Source of the DNA: Ditylenchus dipsaci
Lineage: Eukaryota; Nematoda; Chromadorea; Rhabditida; Anguinidae
Direction: 5' to 3'
Assembly (NCBI GenBank): GCA_004194705.1
Contig: SADC01000918.1
Location: 62,001-126,000, forward strand
DNA: 64,000 nt
Shown here: positions 40,162 to 53,800 of the stretch, one piece after another
Layout: each line of letters starts with the position of its first letter
Numbering within the stretch: the stretch's first letter is position 1
Program-made: the position numbers and the translations under genes
Notes under the pieces: generated by a model
What the model was told of the DNA's origin: nothing
Seen by the model: the letters and a program-made list of their open reading frames with translations, nothing else
Databases searched by the model: none

Positions 40162-40553
40162 ATGGTGGCAAAGTTTACGGCGATGATAGCTATGAGGAAA
40201 TTTGCTGCTAAGTACGATAGCACAAGACAAGTCACTGGTGCGCGTAGGAGCGACTTTGATGATGATGAAGATGATGAAAATGACACAATAGCAAATGAGC
40301 TGCAAGCCTATGCCGCACTTCCCAAACTAAATATTGATGCACTTGACTTTTGGAGAAGCAAACAAGATGTAGGCATGATAAAACTGAAAAAAACAGATGG
40401 ATTTAGACATACCCGATATTGTCTAAGTTAGCCAGAGAAATTTTGTGCATCCCGTCTTCCTCTGCCTTCAGTGAGCGATCGTTTTCAACATTGGGATTCG
40501 TTGCCACAGACCTTAGAAACAGATTGACATATGAAAAACTTCCTCTATTATAA
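40162..40553 (+). pseudogene. hAT transposase C-terminal fragment, frameshifted
   Basis: One frame gives ANELQAYAALPKL and LDFWRSKQ, and another continues YPILSKLAREILCIPSSSA, FSERSFSTLGF and LRNRLTYEKLPLL followed by a stop. This is the hAT family C-terminal dimerisation (hATC) pattern. The frame changes around 40405-40412. No other transposase domain is present, so it is a remnant of an autonomous hAT. Confidence 0.85.
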
Positions 40554-40942
40554 TGCTACGATCATTGGTGAAAAATGGATTGACTACGTTTGACTCTATC
40601 GAATAAACTTTAAATAAGCTAGTCTGTAAAATAACACGATTTTGAATTGGCGCTTCAAATAGGCGTGAAATAGGCGTGAGCGCCTAAGATAGGCGTCTAC
40701 GCCAATCTTAGGCGTAACGCCTATCGCAGGAAAATCACGCCTATTTATAGGCGTTAAAATACGCCTATTTTACGCCTATATAGGCGTGTTTGCAGTTCTC
40801 TGCATACCCCTTGGGACTGACCCTAGAGGTACGCTATATAGAGGGCAGGGTGTGGCTTTTTCGGTCACAAAAAAATCTACACCCTTTTTTGCAGAATTTG
40901 CATAAAATGACACATTGCTTTGAATTTTCGAATTATAACATA

Positions 40943-43900
40943 CAGTGCGTATCATAATGATACGACACCCCCATTTTTTTGCCAAAAACATTAGTTTTTT
41001 GTTCAATTTGTTTATATTTTTCAACCAGCATATGAAAAAACCGCAGAAAATTGCATTCCACTCCAAAAAACGGTGTTTTTCTCGAACAGAAAAAAATATT
41101 TTGCCGAAACGGCGAAAAGTCGGGTACAGTCCGTTTGACCGTCACCATTTTGACCGTCAGCATAATTTGACCGTCACCATTTTGACCGTCACCAATTTGA
41201 CCGTCAGGAATTTTGACCGTCGTTTATATTTGACCGTCGTTTAAATTTGACCGTCACCATTTTGACCGTCAGCATAATTTGACCGTCACCATTTTGACCG
41301 TCAGCATAATTTGACCGTCACCATTTTGACCGTCAGCATAATTTGACCGTCACCATTTTGACCGTCAGCATAATTTGACCGTCACCATTTTGACCGTCGT
41401 TTGAATGTGACCGTCGCTATTTTGTCACCTGTTTTCTGGACTAATTCGGACATGCTGAAGATGGTTTGATACTGGTAAAATGCCGTTTTGTAGGATATTT
41501 TTTTAGTTTTGGGCAATAATTAATTTCGGTAAAATCAATTATTGCCTGAAACTCAAAAAATACTCGAGAAAAAGGCTTTTTACCTCTATCAAACCATCTT
41601 CAGCGTGCCCGAATCAGTTCAGAAAACAGGTTTTGGGACTCGAAAAGGAAAAAAATTTTGGTCCAAGTGGTCGACCACCTGGTTTACGACCAGTTGGTCT
41701 AAATTGGGGAGGGGTTGCTGTTTTGATTGAATAAAGGATGTTTTTGAGTGTGCGTCAGCGTTATTTTCCAGTTTTTCGGAAAGTGGAAAATTTACCACTT
41801 TCCATGGAAAATTAGAAAGTGGAAAGTGGAAAATTTCTTAGTGACACAGAAAAGTGGAAATTTTTCACTTTCCATTTCCATTTTCCAAGGGTTGAAGATG
41901 TGAAGCGGGACGGACGAATATTGCTCTAAGTTAATCGGTGGTCGGATGTCGATGCAAACAGACTCAGTAAGAAAGAATGGTGTCAGGGAGTTGTGTTGGC
42001 ATTGAAAGATGTTTGAAATGTTGTTAACGGTTCAATAAAGTTACGGTGTTAGTCAAGGTTTTATCGTCTTATTTAGTAATTGTTAGCCTGCGTTGCAAAA
42101 ATTGCATCAAGATGTGTGACTCACTCGTTATCTGTTCAAAATTACTGACGGTCGAAATGGTGACGGTCAAAATAGTGACGGTCACATTCAAACGACGGTC
42201 AAAATGGCGACGGTCAAATTATGCTGACGGTCAAAGTGGCAACGGTCACATTCAAACGACGGTCAAAATGGCGACGGTCAAATTATGCTGACGGTCAAAG
42301 TGGCAACGGTCAAATTTAAATGACGGTCAATTTAAACGACGGTCAAATATAAACGACGGTCAAAATTCCTGACGGTCAAATTGGTGACGGTCAAAATGGT
42401 GACGGTCAAATTATGCTGACGGTCAAAATGGTGACGGTCAAACGGACTGTACCCGAAAAGTCAGCGTTTCATAATGATACGACATTTTCGTGAAAACACG
42501 TTTGTCGGTCCTATAGCATAACCATTTGCATCAAAAACAGATTTACAATGTAAGCCCTGAATCTCAGCTACAATTTTGTTCAAAGTTTTAATATCAAAAT
42601 GTACCAGTTGATGCCCTTTTTGAAAGCTAAATAATTCTCCACAAAATGACATGTCAGCCATTTTCAAAGGATTGCACAGAGCTAAGAAACGGACGGTTGA
42701 AGTTGAAAGAAGTGAAAATGTCCCAAAATAAGGCAAATATAGAGGTTTTTTACTTTTTCTAACTTCTACAGTTCGTTTCTCAGCTCTGTGCAATCCTTTG
42801 AAAATGGCTGACATGTCATTTTGTGGAGAAATTATTTAGTTTTCAAAAAGTGCATCACTGGTACATTATGATATTAAAGCTTTTAAGAAAAGTCGGTAAC
42901 ACTATAGAATGCCCCCCCCAGCTAGCGAAAAATTTACTTTTCCTGAAGGGGAAAAGACCCGTCTCATTTTGATTCTCGTGCTCTGAATAGGCACGGAAAC
43001 ACTTTGGTTTCCGAAAAATCGAAAAAAAAATTTTTTCGATTTGCCTTGGTCCCCCAAGGTAAAAAATTTAAGAAAATTCAAAAAAAAATTTTTTTGAATT
43101 CCCGCCAAAACATTTTTTAAGGGATTTAGGGCTGTATTGGGAGGGGAAGGGAATAAAAGGGCCACCTTCATGGCAAAATTATAAAAAAATGAATTCTGGA
43201 CTACTTCGGATGTCCTGCCATGTTTTTCAACTGGGCCGTGGCAAAAAGAGACTCTATATACATTTTATGGTCAAGAGTACTTCTCGGAATCATGTCTAAG
43301 GTAAGTGAGTGCGCGCATCTCTAACTCTCAAGCCCCCTGCGCCCCCTTCGGGGCGCAGGGGCTTGGGGCTTGGAGTTGAGATGCGCACACCCACATACCT
43401 TAGACACAAATCACTCGAAAGTGACTCTGGATGCATGAAAAAGCATGCATACCAGAGTTTATTTATGCGGTAGGCCCCAGTATTCAAAACTATGTTCAAC
43501 ATCTTCTTGTTAATGGCTCTGTGTGATTAGTGGCCCTCTTTTGTCCCTTCCCCTCCCAATACAGCCCTAAATCCCTTAAAAAATGTTTTGGCGGGAATTC
43601 AAAAAAATATTTTTTTTGAATTTTCTTAAATTTTTTACCTTGGGGACCAATGCTAATCGAAAAAAATTTTTTTTCGATTTTTCGGAAACCAAAGTGTTTC
43701 CGTGCCTATTCAGAGCACGAGAATCAAAATGAGACGGGTCCTTTCCCCTTCAGGAAAAGTAAATTTTTCGCTAGCTGGGGGGGGGGGCATTCTATAGTAT
43801 AGCCGAAAAGTCAGTTGTTGTATTGTCGGTTAAATCTGTTATTGTCCTGACACGGCTATGATTCGTTGTCAGGAGCTTTGTTGCTCTCGGATCATAAGAT

Positions 43901-44885
43901 CATTATTGTTGTGCTCGTGAAATAAAGTTATCGTTTATTTCCGCTCTCTGCTCTCTATCCGCTCTCGAGTCACAACATTGGCATATAGTTTCTTTCGACC
44001 GAGGAAGGTGTTGTATAGCAAGAAACGTCAGTATTTATGTGACCAAACAACCATTTTCTTTAGATTTACTTTGGTTTTGACTAGAAATCGACACTTTTTT
44101 TGTTGATGGTCTAACTTTTTTAGTAATGATCAAAAAGAATAATTTGACCTACCAAATTGCAGCTGAGATTCAAGGCTTACATTATAAATCTGTTTTTGAT
44201 GCAAATGGTTATGCTATAGGGCCAAAAAACGTGTTTTCACGAAAATGTCGTATCATTAAGCTCCATTCATACTCCCGCGGGACACGGGACAATTTTTCAA
44301 ACACATTTTTGTCTCTATCTCGGCTCCCAGCCATCATTTTTCACTACTTTTAATAGATCTACAAGGCAACAGACCATGCTCTACAACATAGGGATAACAG
44401 ATTTGACATGATCAGTATCGAAAACGGTTTTTAGGCTGTCCCGCAGGTCAATGTCCCGTGGGACAAATTCCTATATTTGTACCGCGGGACATTGACCTGC
44501 GGCACAGCCTAAAAACCGTTTTCGATACTGATCATGTCAAATCTGTTATCCCTATGTTGTAGAGCATGGTCTGTTGCCTTGTAGATCTATTAAAAGTAGT
44601 GAAAAATGATGGCTGGGAGCCGAGATAGAGACAAAAATGTGTTTGAAAAATTGTCCCGTGTCCCGTGTCCCGCGGGAGTATGAATGGAGCTTTATGAAAC
44701 GCTGATTTTTCGCCATTTCGGCAAAATATTTTTTTTGTTCGAGAAAAACACCGTTTTTTGGAGTGGAATGCAATTTTCTGCGGTTTTTTCACATGCTAGT
44801 TGAAAAATATAAACAAATTGAACAAAAAACTAATGTTTTTGGCAAAAAAATGGGGGTGTAGTATCATTTTGAAACGCACTGTACG
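40943..44885. mobile_element. composite TIR element with CAGTGCGT ends
   Basis: The left end TACAGTGCGTATCATAATGATAC and the right end inverted (GAAACGCACTGTA) share about 150 bp of inverted flanking sequence (GGTGTTTTTCTCGAAC...). Inside are arms of a TGACCGTCACCATTT tandem unit (41130-41415 and, inverted, 42140-42450), an inverted pair 42470-42560 / 44150-44260, and the nested element 42900-43800. TA at both ends suggests a Tc1/mariner-type origin. No transposase was seen. Confidence 0.6.
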
Positions 44886-47800
44886 TTTTTAAAACTTTAA
44901 TAAAAGGGTAAGGAAAATGTCTTTCAACTAGTATGTAAAAACATCAGATGTGCCAATAAATAATTGAAAAAAAAGGAAAAAAAACGTTTTTTTTTCAAAA
45001 AAAGCTACACCCACAGCGTGTCAGAATGACTAAAGTGGCCAAATCGTGCCAAGACCACAAATTCATTCCAGTGCACCGGGGCCAAAAAAGTCACACCTTG
45101 CCAACTCTGATCGAGGGGTGTGTTATAACGAGGTTTGACTGTACCAACTACATCTGACTCTTCCCTTTCTATTCTGTCTAAGTTTCTGTAGGGCGAAAAA
45201 ATGCGGACACGCCCATTACGATGCCGCGCCGTTTCGATGCCGGTACATTTCGATGCCGGCCATTTCGATGCCGACCGTTTCTATGCCGGGACATTTCGAT
45301 TCCGGGACATTTTGATGCCGCACCAATTTTCCTGCCACACGAAAGTAATAGGGCCACCGGCCACCCTATCACAGGAACTACTGAATCTCACCTAGCCGAA
45401 CCCTGAAAGCCTGTGTGGGTACTTTTCGCGAAAGTGGAAATCCGCCTAAATGGCCTGAAATATAAAGTGTGGTTAAATCTAAAACGAACCATGATATCAT
45501 ACGTGGAACTGTGCGAGGAACTTCGTTTGATAAGACCAAATTTTAGATTTCCCCCCATCTTACAGGTCAGTACTTAAGTGGCTACCACCTGGTCAGGTAT
45601 TGGTATTCGATATGCCGTATTTTCTCTATTAACGCACCCGGGTTCATTATTTTTCAACCCCCGAAAAATCTCAGAATTGTCAATCAAAAATAGCCTTTAC
45701 TCTAAAATCCTAGTCAAAATAAGAGGGGGGTTCATCATTAGAGAGGGTTCCTTAATAGAGAAAATACGGTATATCCCCCCGACGTATATCCCCATATTCG
45801 TACGCAGGATTGCAAAAATTTTCCTTACGGGGTGGAAGGAGGGCTAATCCTTATTGAAAAGTCCTGACAGGGGGGTGGCTATAGTCCGGCTAGCAAACCA
45901 CGTTCACCAACCTCTGTGGAGTGTGCTGGTCTTGGCCGCAAACCGGCCAACCATTGGTCGTTTAGTGCATAGTATCGCTTATTCTATTTTTTTGCTGAAA
46001 AAAAAATATATTCATAAAATATATTTATAAAAATAATACCGCATTTCCTCTAATAAGCGCCCCGTTCTAATAAGCGCCCCCTCCTCGACTTTGAAGGTCT
46101 GGATCTCAGTGTACAAGCAATATTTTGCAAAGCTGTTTGATACGTTTTCTTAACTCCCACGAGCTCTACCGATTCCACTTTTCAGATTTTGGTTGATCAC
46201 CCAAAAATCTCGAAATCGAATTCCAAATTTTCCGACTTTTGGGGGTTTGAAAAATAAGCGCACCGGGGCGCTTATTAGAGGAAATACGGTATTTAAAATA
46301 TATGGCAGGAAAAATTGGTTCGGCATCAAAACTGCCGGCATCGAAATGGCGCGGCATCGAAACGGCGCGGCATCGAAATGTCACGTACCGGAAAAATTGA
46401 ATCACTTCATCATTGTTAAATCATGAACCGCAAGAAATAGTTTTGACAAGTCAAGAAAATTGTAAAATATGACATATGAGACTGCCGGTCACCACTATTG
46501 CCTTCAGGGTTCGACTTTTGTGCTGAATACAAGCACAAACGTGCGTAGCCTGAATATCTTGGCCAAACACTGTTGCCACCGGAGTAATAACAGAAACGAT
46601 CTAATAATTGACATCGAAATAACGGGGCTGGTTACAAATTTTATGCCATGCATTATGTGGGCATCAAGATTTACAGCACAGCGGATGATTGGAGTCCTGA
46701 GTTCATTAGCGAAGATAAAAATGAGTTTTCTGTCTCCAAATTTTCATAGTGTACTCAAGCCGTCTAGCTGGACATCCACATAGAGGACGGAGGACTACCT
46801 CAGTTTCTAAGGTGTTGATAAGTTCATACCAGGTTTTGCATAAGTTCAAACCAGACTCTACCAGAATTGTAATTTTACCCACCTCAACCCCAATAATTGG
46901 ATCGGGCACCTCTTGGTCGGGTGAATATCCACCTTGATGGCCTGAAAAATTAAAATTTTATTAAAATTAATAACTAACCCTTGAGTCTTGAAATTGTATA
47001 GGGAGTCGGGTTTGTTAGTATCGAAATTGAGATTTCCCCATCCGGAGCGAAAAGCCTTGGGTAGATATTCCTCGGGTAGGTAGTTATCTACGCGGATGAC
47101 CTAAAAATATAATAGTCCAAATCAAAAACAAACCACTGTTCCTAACCTAGAATTTCATGAAAATCCCCAAATTATGCCTATGTCTACGTCACTCATGGCT
47201 ATGTCTATGATTCTACGCCTATGAATTTTGAAACACTGCTGCAAATTCAAAATTTAACGGAAATTATTGTCTACTTTTTGTTGGGTTGAGCGAACTCAAA
47301 TTGCTGTGAAATGCATGTGGCGGAATACATATTGGTGGAATATACAGTAGCGGAATATATGCTGGCGGAATATATGTTGGCGGAATATATAACCATAACC
47401 CCTAAACATAACACCGAAAATTTGAAAATTTACAAAAGAGGACAAACCTTATGCCCGCCTTTGAAGTTGTGTGTCTTTTATCGTTTTTTCAGTTCCTTTT
47501 TTTTTGACTATGCATTTACACTGCATGATCACACAAATTATTTAGCAAAATGGCCACTTTGGACAGAGATTTGCTATTCGAAATCGCAGAGAAACTGGTT
47601 GTGAAGACATTTTTCTTGAGCAAGCCCACGGATTTGGCGGCTGTCAAATTTATGGTAAGATTTTCGGAAAATATTTCAAAATTCAGTACGCCTTAATATT
47701 TATCTAGCTCGTCAACCGTGACTGCAAAAGAGCTTTTTTGTCGCAGTTTTCGCTTCTGAACATCGTAAGCTTGCACAAATCACCTTGCTGTTATTCTTAT

Positions 47801-50800
47801 TTCAACGAAGACGTTTGCTTTCTGCTTTTTTTGCGTGTCTTACAGATCTACTTTTTGACTTTAGTTGACAGAATACTATGAAAATGATGACAAGTTGTGG
47901 TTGATTAAGTTGCTCATTCAAAGTGGGAAGTTCAAGCCAAAAGATTTGACGCTCGAAGGTTACTTCTCTGATATCTCAGCATTGAGCAAACATGTTAGCC
48001 GACGAGGACAATTCAGTTCTATGGAGTGCTTTTCCCATCTGGTTGGACTTAATAGTTTGTTTTGATTAAAATTCTACTAGTGCATGTCATAATTTTTTTG
48101 GTTTAGAGGCCGGGCTCAACTTGCGACGTTATGAGGGACCTGAACTGCTGTTGGACCACTTGGGTGTGAATGAAGATAAAGCTTGTTTCGGTAAGCATTT
48201 TCTTTCGTGTTAAATTGGCTCATATACATTCACATTTCAGTGGAGCTCGACACATTGCTGAGATTTAATGCAAAAGAAATCGTCCTATTTTTGAAATCCG
48301 AAGATTATGTCGAACCTAATATAAGCGGCTTCTCACCGTAAGTTTTCTTCGACAATTTTTGATATGCTGTGATATTTATATTCATCTGCAGAGTTAACTC
48401 AACACGTGTGGAAAAATTTGCAATCGTTTACCAATACGATTACTGGCGTTCGGATAAAAAGGGCGCGCGCAACTATTCGACTAAGAAGTGGTTCCAGTTG
48501 CTGTCTTACGTCATGTCGTCGTGTCCTAACATAAAGGATTTGGTTGTCTTTATTCACGTCAAAGAGCGAAAGGACAATACTACTGGCGTACTGAAAAGTC
48601 TTCTGAAAGCGGTGAAAGGAATGAAGGACGTTGTGCTGCAGCGCCTACCAAGGGATGGTTGCTTTATTCAAGTCTGCCTCGGCTCTTGCTCGTTGAACTT
48701 CTCTCTAGCGGTACTTTTTGCTTGTTTGTAGCAGTATGCTTTGAAATTCTAAATTCAGGAAATTGAAGAACTGAACAGAGAGCTCCTTTCAATCGGTGTT
48801 GCCAAGCCTGTAGAAGAGGGAGAAGCTATCCGCCGTGTGGTCACTTTCGATGGTCGGGCTGAGCTTTGCTTTGGAATCTTGGGAAAATCGTAATACTCAA
48901 ACTACTTGATGTTCATCTACATTGATCCTTCCGAAAATAAATTTATTGTCCAGTTATCTTGGTTTGCTGTTGTTAGATTGTTTTATTATAAATTTTTGAC
49001 GGGAAATTGAGTTTGAAACTTTTATTTGCTGTTAACTCTTCGGATCTGCTTTTGTTTTAGCGGGTTATTTTTCCATCAACCCCACTCGCCATTTCATCCA
49101 TCATTTTGGAATTCCACTTTTTATGAAGAGTTTTTCTACGCTAGGACCACATACTGGCCTAAAACTCACCGTACTTACTTCTTGAAAATTTGTCGGGATC
49201 GTGTTTTTAGTTATGTTTTGATATTTTATGAGTTGATGAGTTGATCGATAAGATTTGATCGGCTAAATTTACATTTAATCCAGCACTCAATTAAGATTTA
49301 CCTCAGGACTTCTAAGTCCATTGAAAATCAATTCTTTTCTGATCAATAAAACCTAATGAGAATCCTGTCTTACAAGGGAACCTCTAGAAGTGTCTTTTTC
49401 AAGGTATTCACTCAGAGAATTTTTTTCACAGGTTCGTGTAGAGCACCCGAGAGTTCTTTTATGAAGTGCTGCCTATTTTTTTCAGATTGGTTAAGAAATC
49501 GGGGAGAACAGGTCCACTGAAGTTCCCGAAAACCCATGATATGCATTTCATGATTTTAGTCTATTTGTGAATTGGCGTTTTTTTTAATATTTTTCGGATG
49601 GGTAAAACGGAATTTTGCAGCTAATTCTCGTAATTTTGCAGCTAATTTTTTTTGCAGCTAATTCTCGTAATTTTGCAGCTAATTCTCGTAATTTTGCAGC
49701 AAATCCTTGTAATCTTGCAGCAAATATGAGTGAATTTTGCGGGAATTCGAATTTCCTAGTCAAAAGATGACTTGGATCGCTCAGAATCCCAGCCCGGAGT
49801 GGTCAGAAGCAGTGTTGGGACCTCGTACTTTGCTCGTACTTGATACTTTGTATTTTTTGATCAAGAAGTTCTTTTTTTCTCTAGAATCTTTTCATCTAGA
49901 TGGCTTCAGAACATATATAGCTACATTTTTAGAGAATAATATACTTGTGTGGAGATTATAAAACGCTATATATTGATATATATTGGTTTTAAGTGCAAGT
50001 ACGAGCACTCGTACCTGAGCTCGTACTTGCACTTAAAATATCAATTTAAAACGTTTTATAATCTCCACACAAGTATATTATTCTCTAAAAATGTAGCTAT
50101 ATATGTTATGAAGCCATCTAGATGAAAAGATTTTAGAAAAAAGAAGAACTTCTTGATCAAAAAATACAAAGTATCAAGTACGAGCAAAGTACGAGGTCCC
50201 AACACTGCTTCGGACCACTCCGGGCTGGGATTCTGAGCGATCCAAGCCATCTTTTGACTAGGAAATTCGAATTCCCGCAAAATTCACTCATATTTGCTGC
50301 AAAATTACGAGAATTAGCTGCAAAAAAAATTAGCTGCAAAATTACGAGAATTAGCTGCAAAAAAAATTAGCTGCAAAATTACGAGAATTAGCTGCAAAAT
50401 TCCGTTTTACCCTTTTTGGATACCCTTTTTTATGGCGTATTTTCCAGTGTTGTTCCAGCACCGAGGTCGACGCCGGCGCCACCTCTTTTGAAAAACCCGA
50501 GCGCATGGTTGGTAATTCTGTTTTTGCTGTAAATTTTATAGAAATCTTTATCTTTATTAACAATAGGTTTTTTCACGGTGAGAGTATAAATTATTTTCGT
50601 TTTTTCAATCGATAAGAAGAGTACCGTATTCATTTCCTCTATTAATTCCCCATAGTGAGTGAATATTGAAATACTTTCCTATGTATAGAAATAAGTCTAT
50701 ATGAGGTGGAGTTATTAGAGGGTGGTGAGTTCATAAAGGAATACGGTAATGCATATTTACTTTGCAAAAAAGACATGTAAATTACTTTTTTTCAATGGCA

Positions 50801-53800
50801 TGTGATCCCCTGGTTATATTTAATAAAGTAGTAAACTCAAAAACAGAAAAATAAATGAAAGAGAGAAAAAAAATTGGAAGAAATTGCATCACAAAAATTC
50901 AAATAATTTGGCTTTAAATTAAGAATAATTGTTTTTTTGAATATTAGGCAGTTCAACTTTCAAAACCACGCCGGAGCCATAGCCGTTTGAAAAACAGTAA
51001 CGTAACACGTAAAATTTCTAACTTTCGAAAACACGGCTCTTCCTCTGCTGCAGCCAAATAACGATGGCTACTAGCTCTGGGCCGCCTTTTGGTGGACAGC
51101 CCTCGCCTTGGTTAAGCTGCTAATTTACCGTACTTCCTCTAATATAAGCCCATGCTCTAATAGAAGCCCACCCCCCTATTTTTGACTAAGGTTTCGGAGT
51201 TAAGGTCATTTTGATTGACAATTTCAAGATTTTTGAGAGGTTGAAAAATAGAAGCCCATGGGCTTCTATTAGAGGAAATACGGTAATTAATTAATCAAGC
51301 TGCTGAATTCTCTTCTCACCTACCTACTCTCCCGACAATCCCACCAACTCTTCTGACTAACCTACCTACTTTCAGGGCTCCTCTGCTCACTCTATTGCAT
51401 GAGCTAAACACTACGGCCAAGGTTAAGAACAAGCACCCCACTCGAGTAAAGAACAAGCACCCCAAAAAAATCAATAGGGGGGACCAAGGCAAAAAAAAAA
51501 GATGCCTTGGTCCCCCTGTTGATTGTTTTTATTTTTTAAAATTTTTTGCCTTGGTCCCCCCTATTGATTTTTTTGGGGTGCTTGTTCGTTACCTGTGCCA
51601 ACACTACCCACACTCCTTGCCCACATATCTGAACTGCGGGCCTATTTACTAGGGTTGGCCTCCCCCCCCTTTTGGGGTGCGGGGGGGAGATTAGACTAAA
51701 AAAATTTGCGGGGGGGAGAAGCGGGGGGGAGGCGGCCAATTTTTTTTGCGGGGGGAGGAGCGGGGGGGAGGAAGCTGTGAGCGGGGGGCAGTGGCGGGGG
51801 GTGCCTGATTAATTTACAAGCCTCGGGACTGAAAATTTTTGAAATAGGAGTCTAGAATGAATCTGAAGGCTTTTGAAACACTTCTGAAGTCAAAGCTACG
51901 ATATTGTTACTCCTCTGGTTCGATAAATCTTGACCCTTCTCGGCCGCCGTTCTGAAAATGACCTCATCCGAGAGTTTTTTTCGACTGAAATTTTTTGCGG
52001 GGGGTGACGGGGGTCATTTTGGGAGCGGGGGGGAGAAACGGGGGGGGAGGTGGCCAATTTTTTTTGCGGGGGAGGAGCGGGGGGGAGGTATAAGGAAAAT
52101 TTGGTCGAAAAGCGGGGGGAGGGGGGGGGGAGGGAGGGAGGGAGGCCAACCCTACTATTTACCCACTATTCTTACCGATCTATTTACTTTCCTGGCACCC
52201 CTAGCCGCTCTCATGGGCGACTACCTATTCTCATGGCACCTCTACGTGCTCTTCTGCCACACTTGCTCACTATTCTGGTAACCTACAAACACCTTTGCCG
52301 ACCTAGCTACTCTCCTGGCTCACCTATTCGCTGTCCTGGCTCACCTATTGATTCTTGTGGCTCACTTGCCTTTACTGACTGTCATACTTGCTTTCTCGGC
52401 ACAGGTACTCACTCGTCTGGCTCACATACATACTCCCTTGAATAACCTGCGCACTCTCCAGGTACAACTACTCACTTGGTACCCCACTCCTTCGCCTGGC
52501 ATACCTACTCAGTGATTAGTACTCACTCTCATGGCACCAGTAACCTATACTCCTTCACCTACTACCTCTACACCAGGGGTGCGTCGGGATTCCGAAATCC
52601 GAAAACCGAAAAATGTCTTGCAATGAAATCAAATTCAGCTTTTTCTCGGTATTTGTTAAACCCAATTCTAGTTTTTTTTCTATGTTTTCTATGTTCCCGT
52701 CATACATCTGCCACGTTTGCTGGCGCCGACAAAGATCTGAGCCCCATTCCGGTGGTTTGTATGTAGCCAGTGGTTCGGGCTCCATCCTGGTGGTTCGGGT
52801 GTATCCTGGTTGTTTGGGCTTGACCGCTTAAAACTTTGAATATTGATGATGATTGAACTGTTTTGGGCCATATATTGTGGGTTCTACTCACTCACCTGGT
52901 ACCCCTACTCACTCTAATGGCATACCAAGCAATTTTTCATAAAACATTAAAAGGTACATTAAGACATGTTTTGGCACCGGATTCAGCACTAGCCGCTGAC
53001 CCGTAGAATACCCCAATACTACCATTTCGGTACAGTTAAGTAGGCTTGTCAACGAGGAAGTTGTTGTAATTTATTGTAGTTGCAAGAATTTGAGTTAGGG
53101 TGGTGGTTAGAGTATTTACCTGCCAGTTCGGAAAAAAAATTGGCGGTTCGGGTACCCGAAAACGGGTACCCGAACCGCCAACCCTACACATATATTTTGA
53201 CTGTGCAAAGCTTTTCCTTGCTGCAGAAAAACTTTTTTTGCTCCCAAAGGATTTTTTTTGCTGCTAATTTTTTTGGCTCCCAAAAGACTTCTTTTTTGTT
53301 GCAAAAATAAATTTTTTTGCTGCTAAAATACTTTTTTTGCTGCAAACATTGTTTTGCTTCACATGCCTTCTTCGGAGCATTTTTCGCTTTAAATATCAAT
53401 TATTATACATATTTTGCTGTCAATTTGTCCACAGTCAACGCGTCCACGGTCAATCCGTGTATCCTTCAATTCGTCCACAGTCAATGCGTGCACCTGCCAA
53501 TTCATACACTCATCAATTCGTCCATAGATCCACAGATCAATAATCCACTTTCAATACCTAGGTAGTCCCTTATACTCTAGGTGGGGTCCGGCTAAACAAC
53601 TGAAGTACTGCCTGAAAATTTCGCGACAAAAAAACCGATTTTTCATCTACACTGAAGTACTCGAGGCACTGTTTTAGGCATGATACAATTATTTATATAC
53701 CGCATTTACTGTATTAACTCCCCACCCTCTAATAAGTCCCCACCCTACGGACCTTATATCTCAGCCTAGAGCGAACATTTCGCAAATCTGTTTTTTTGCG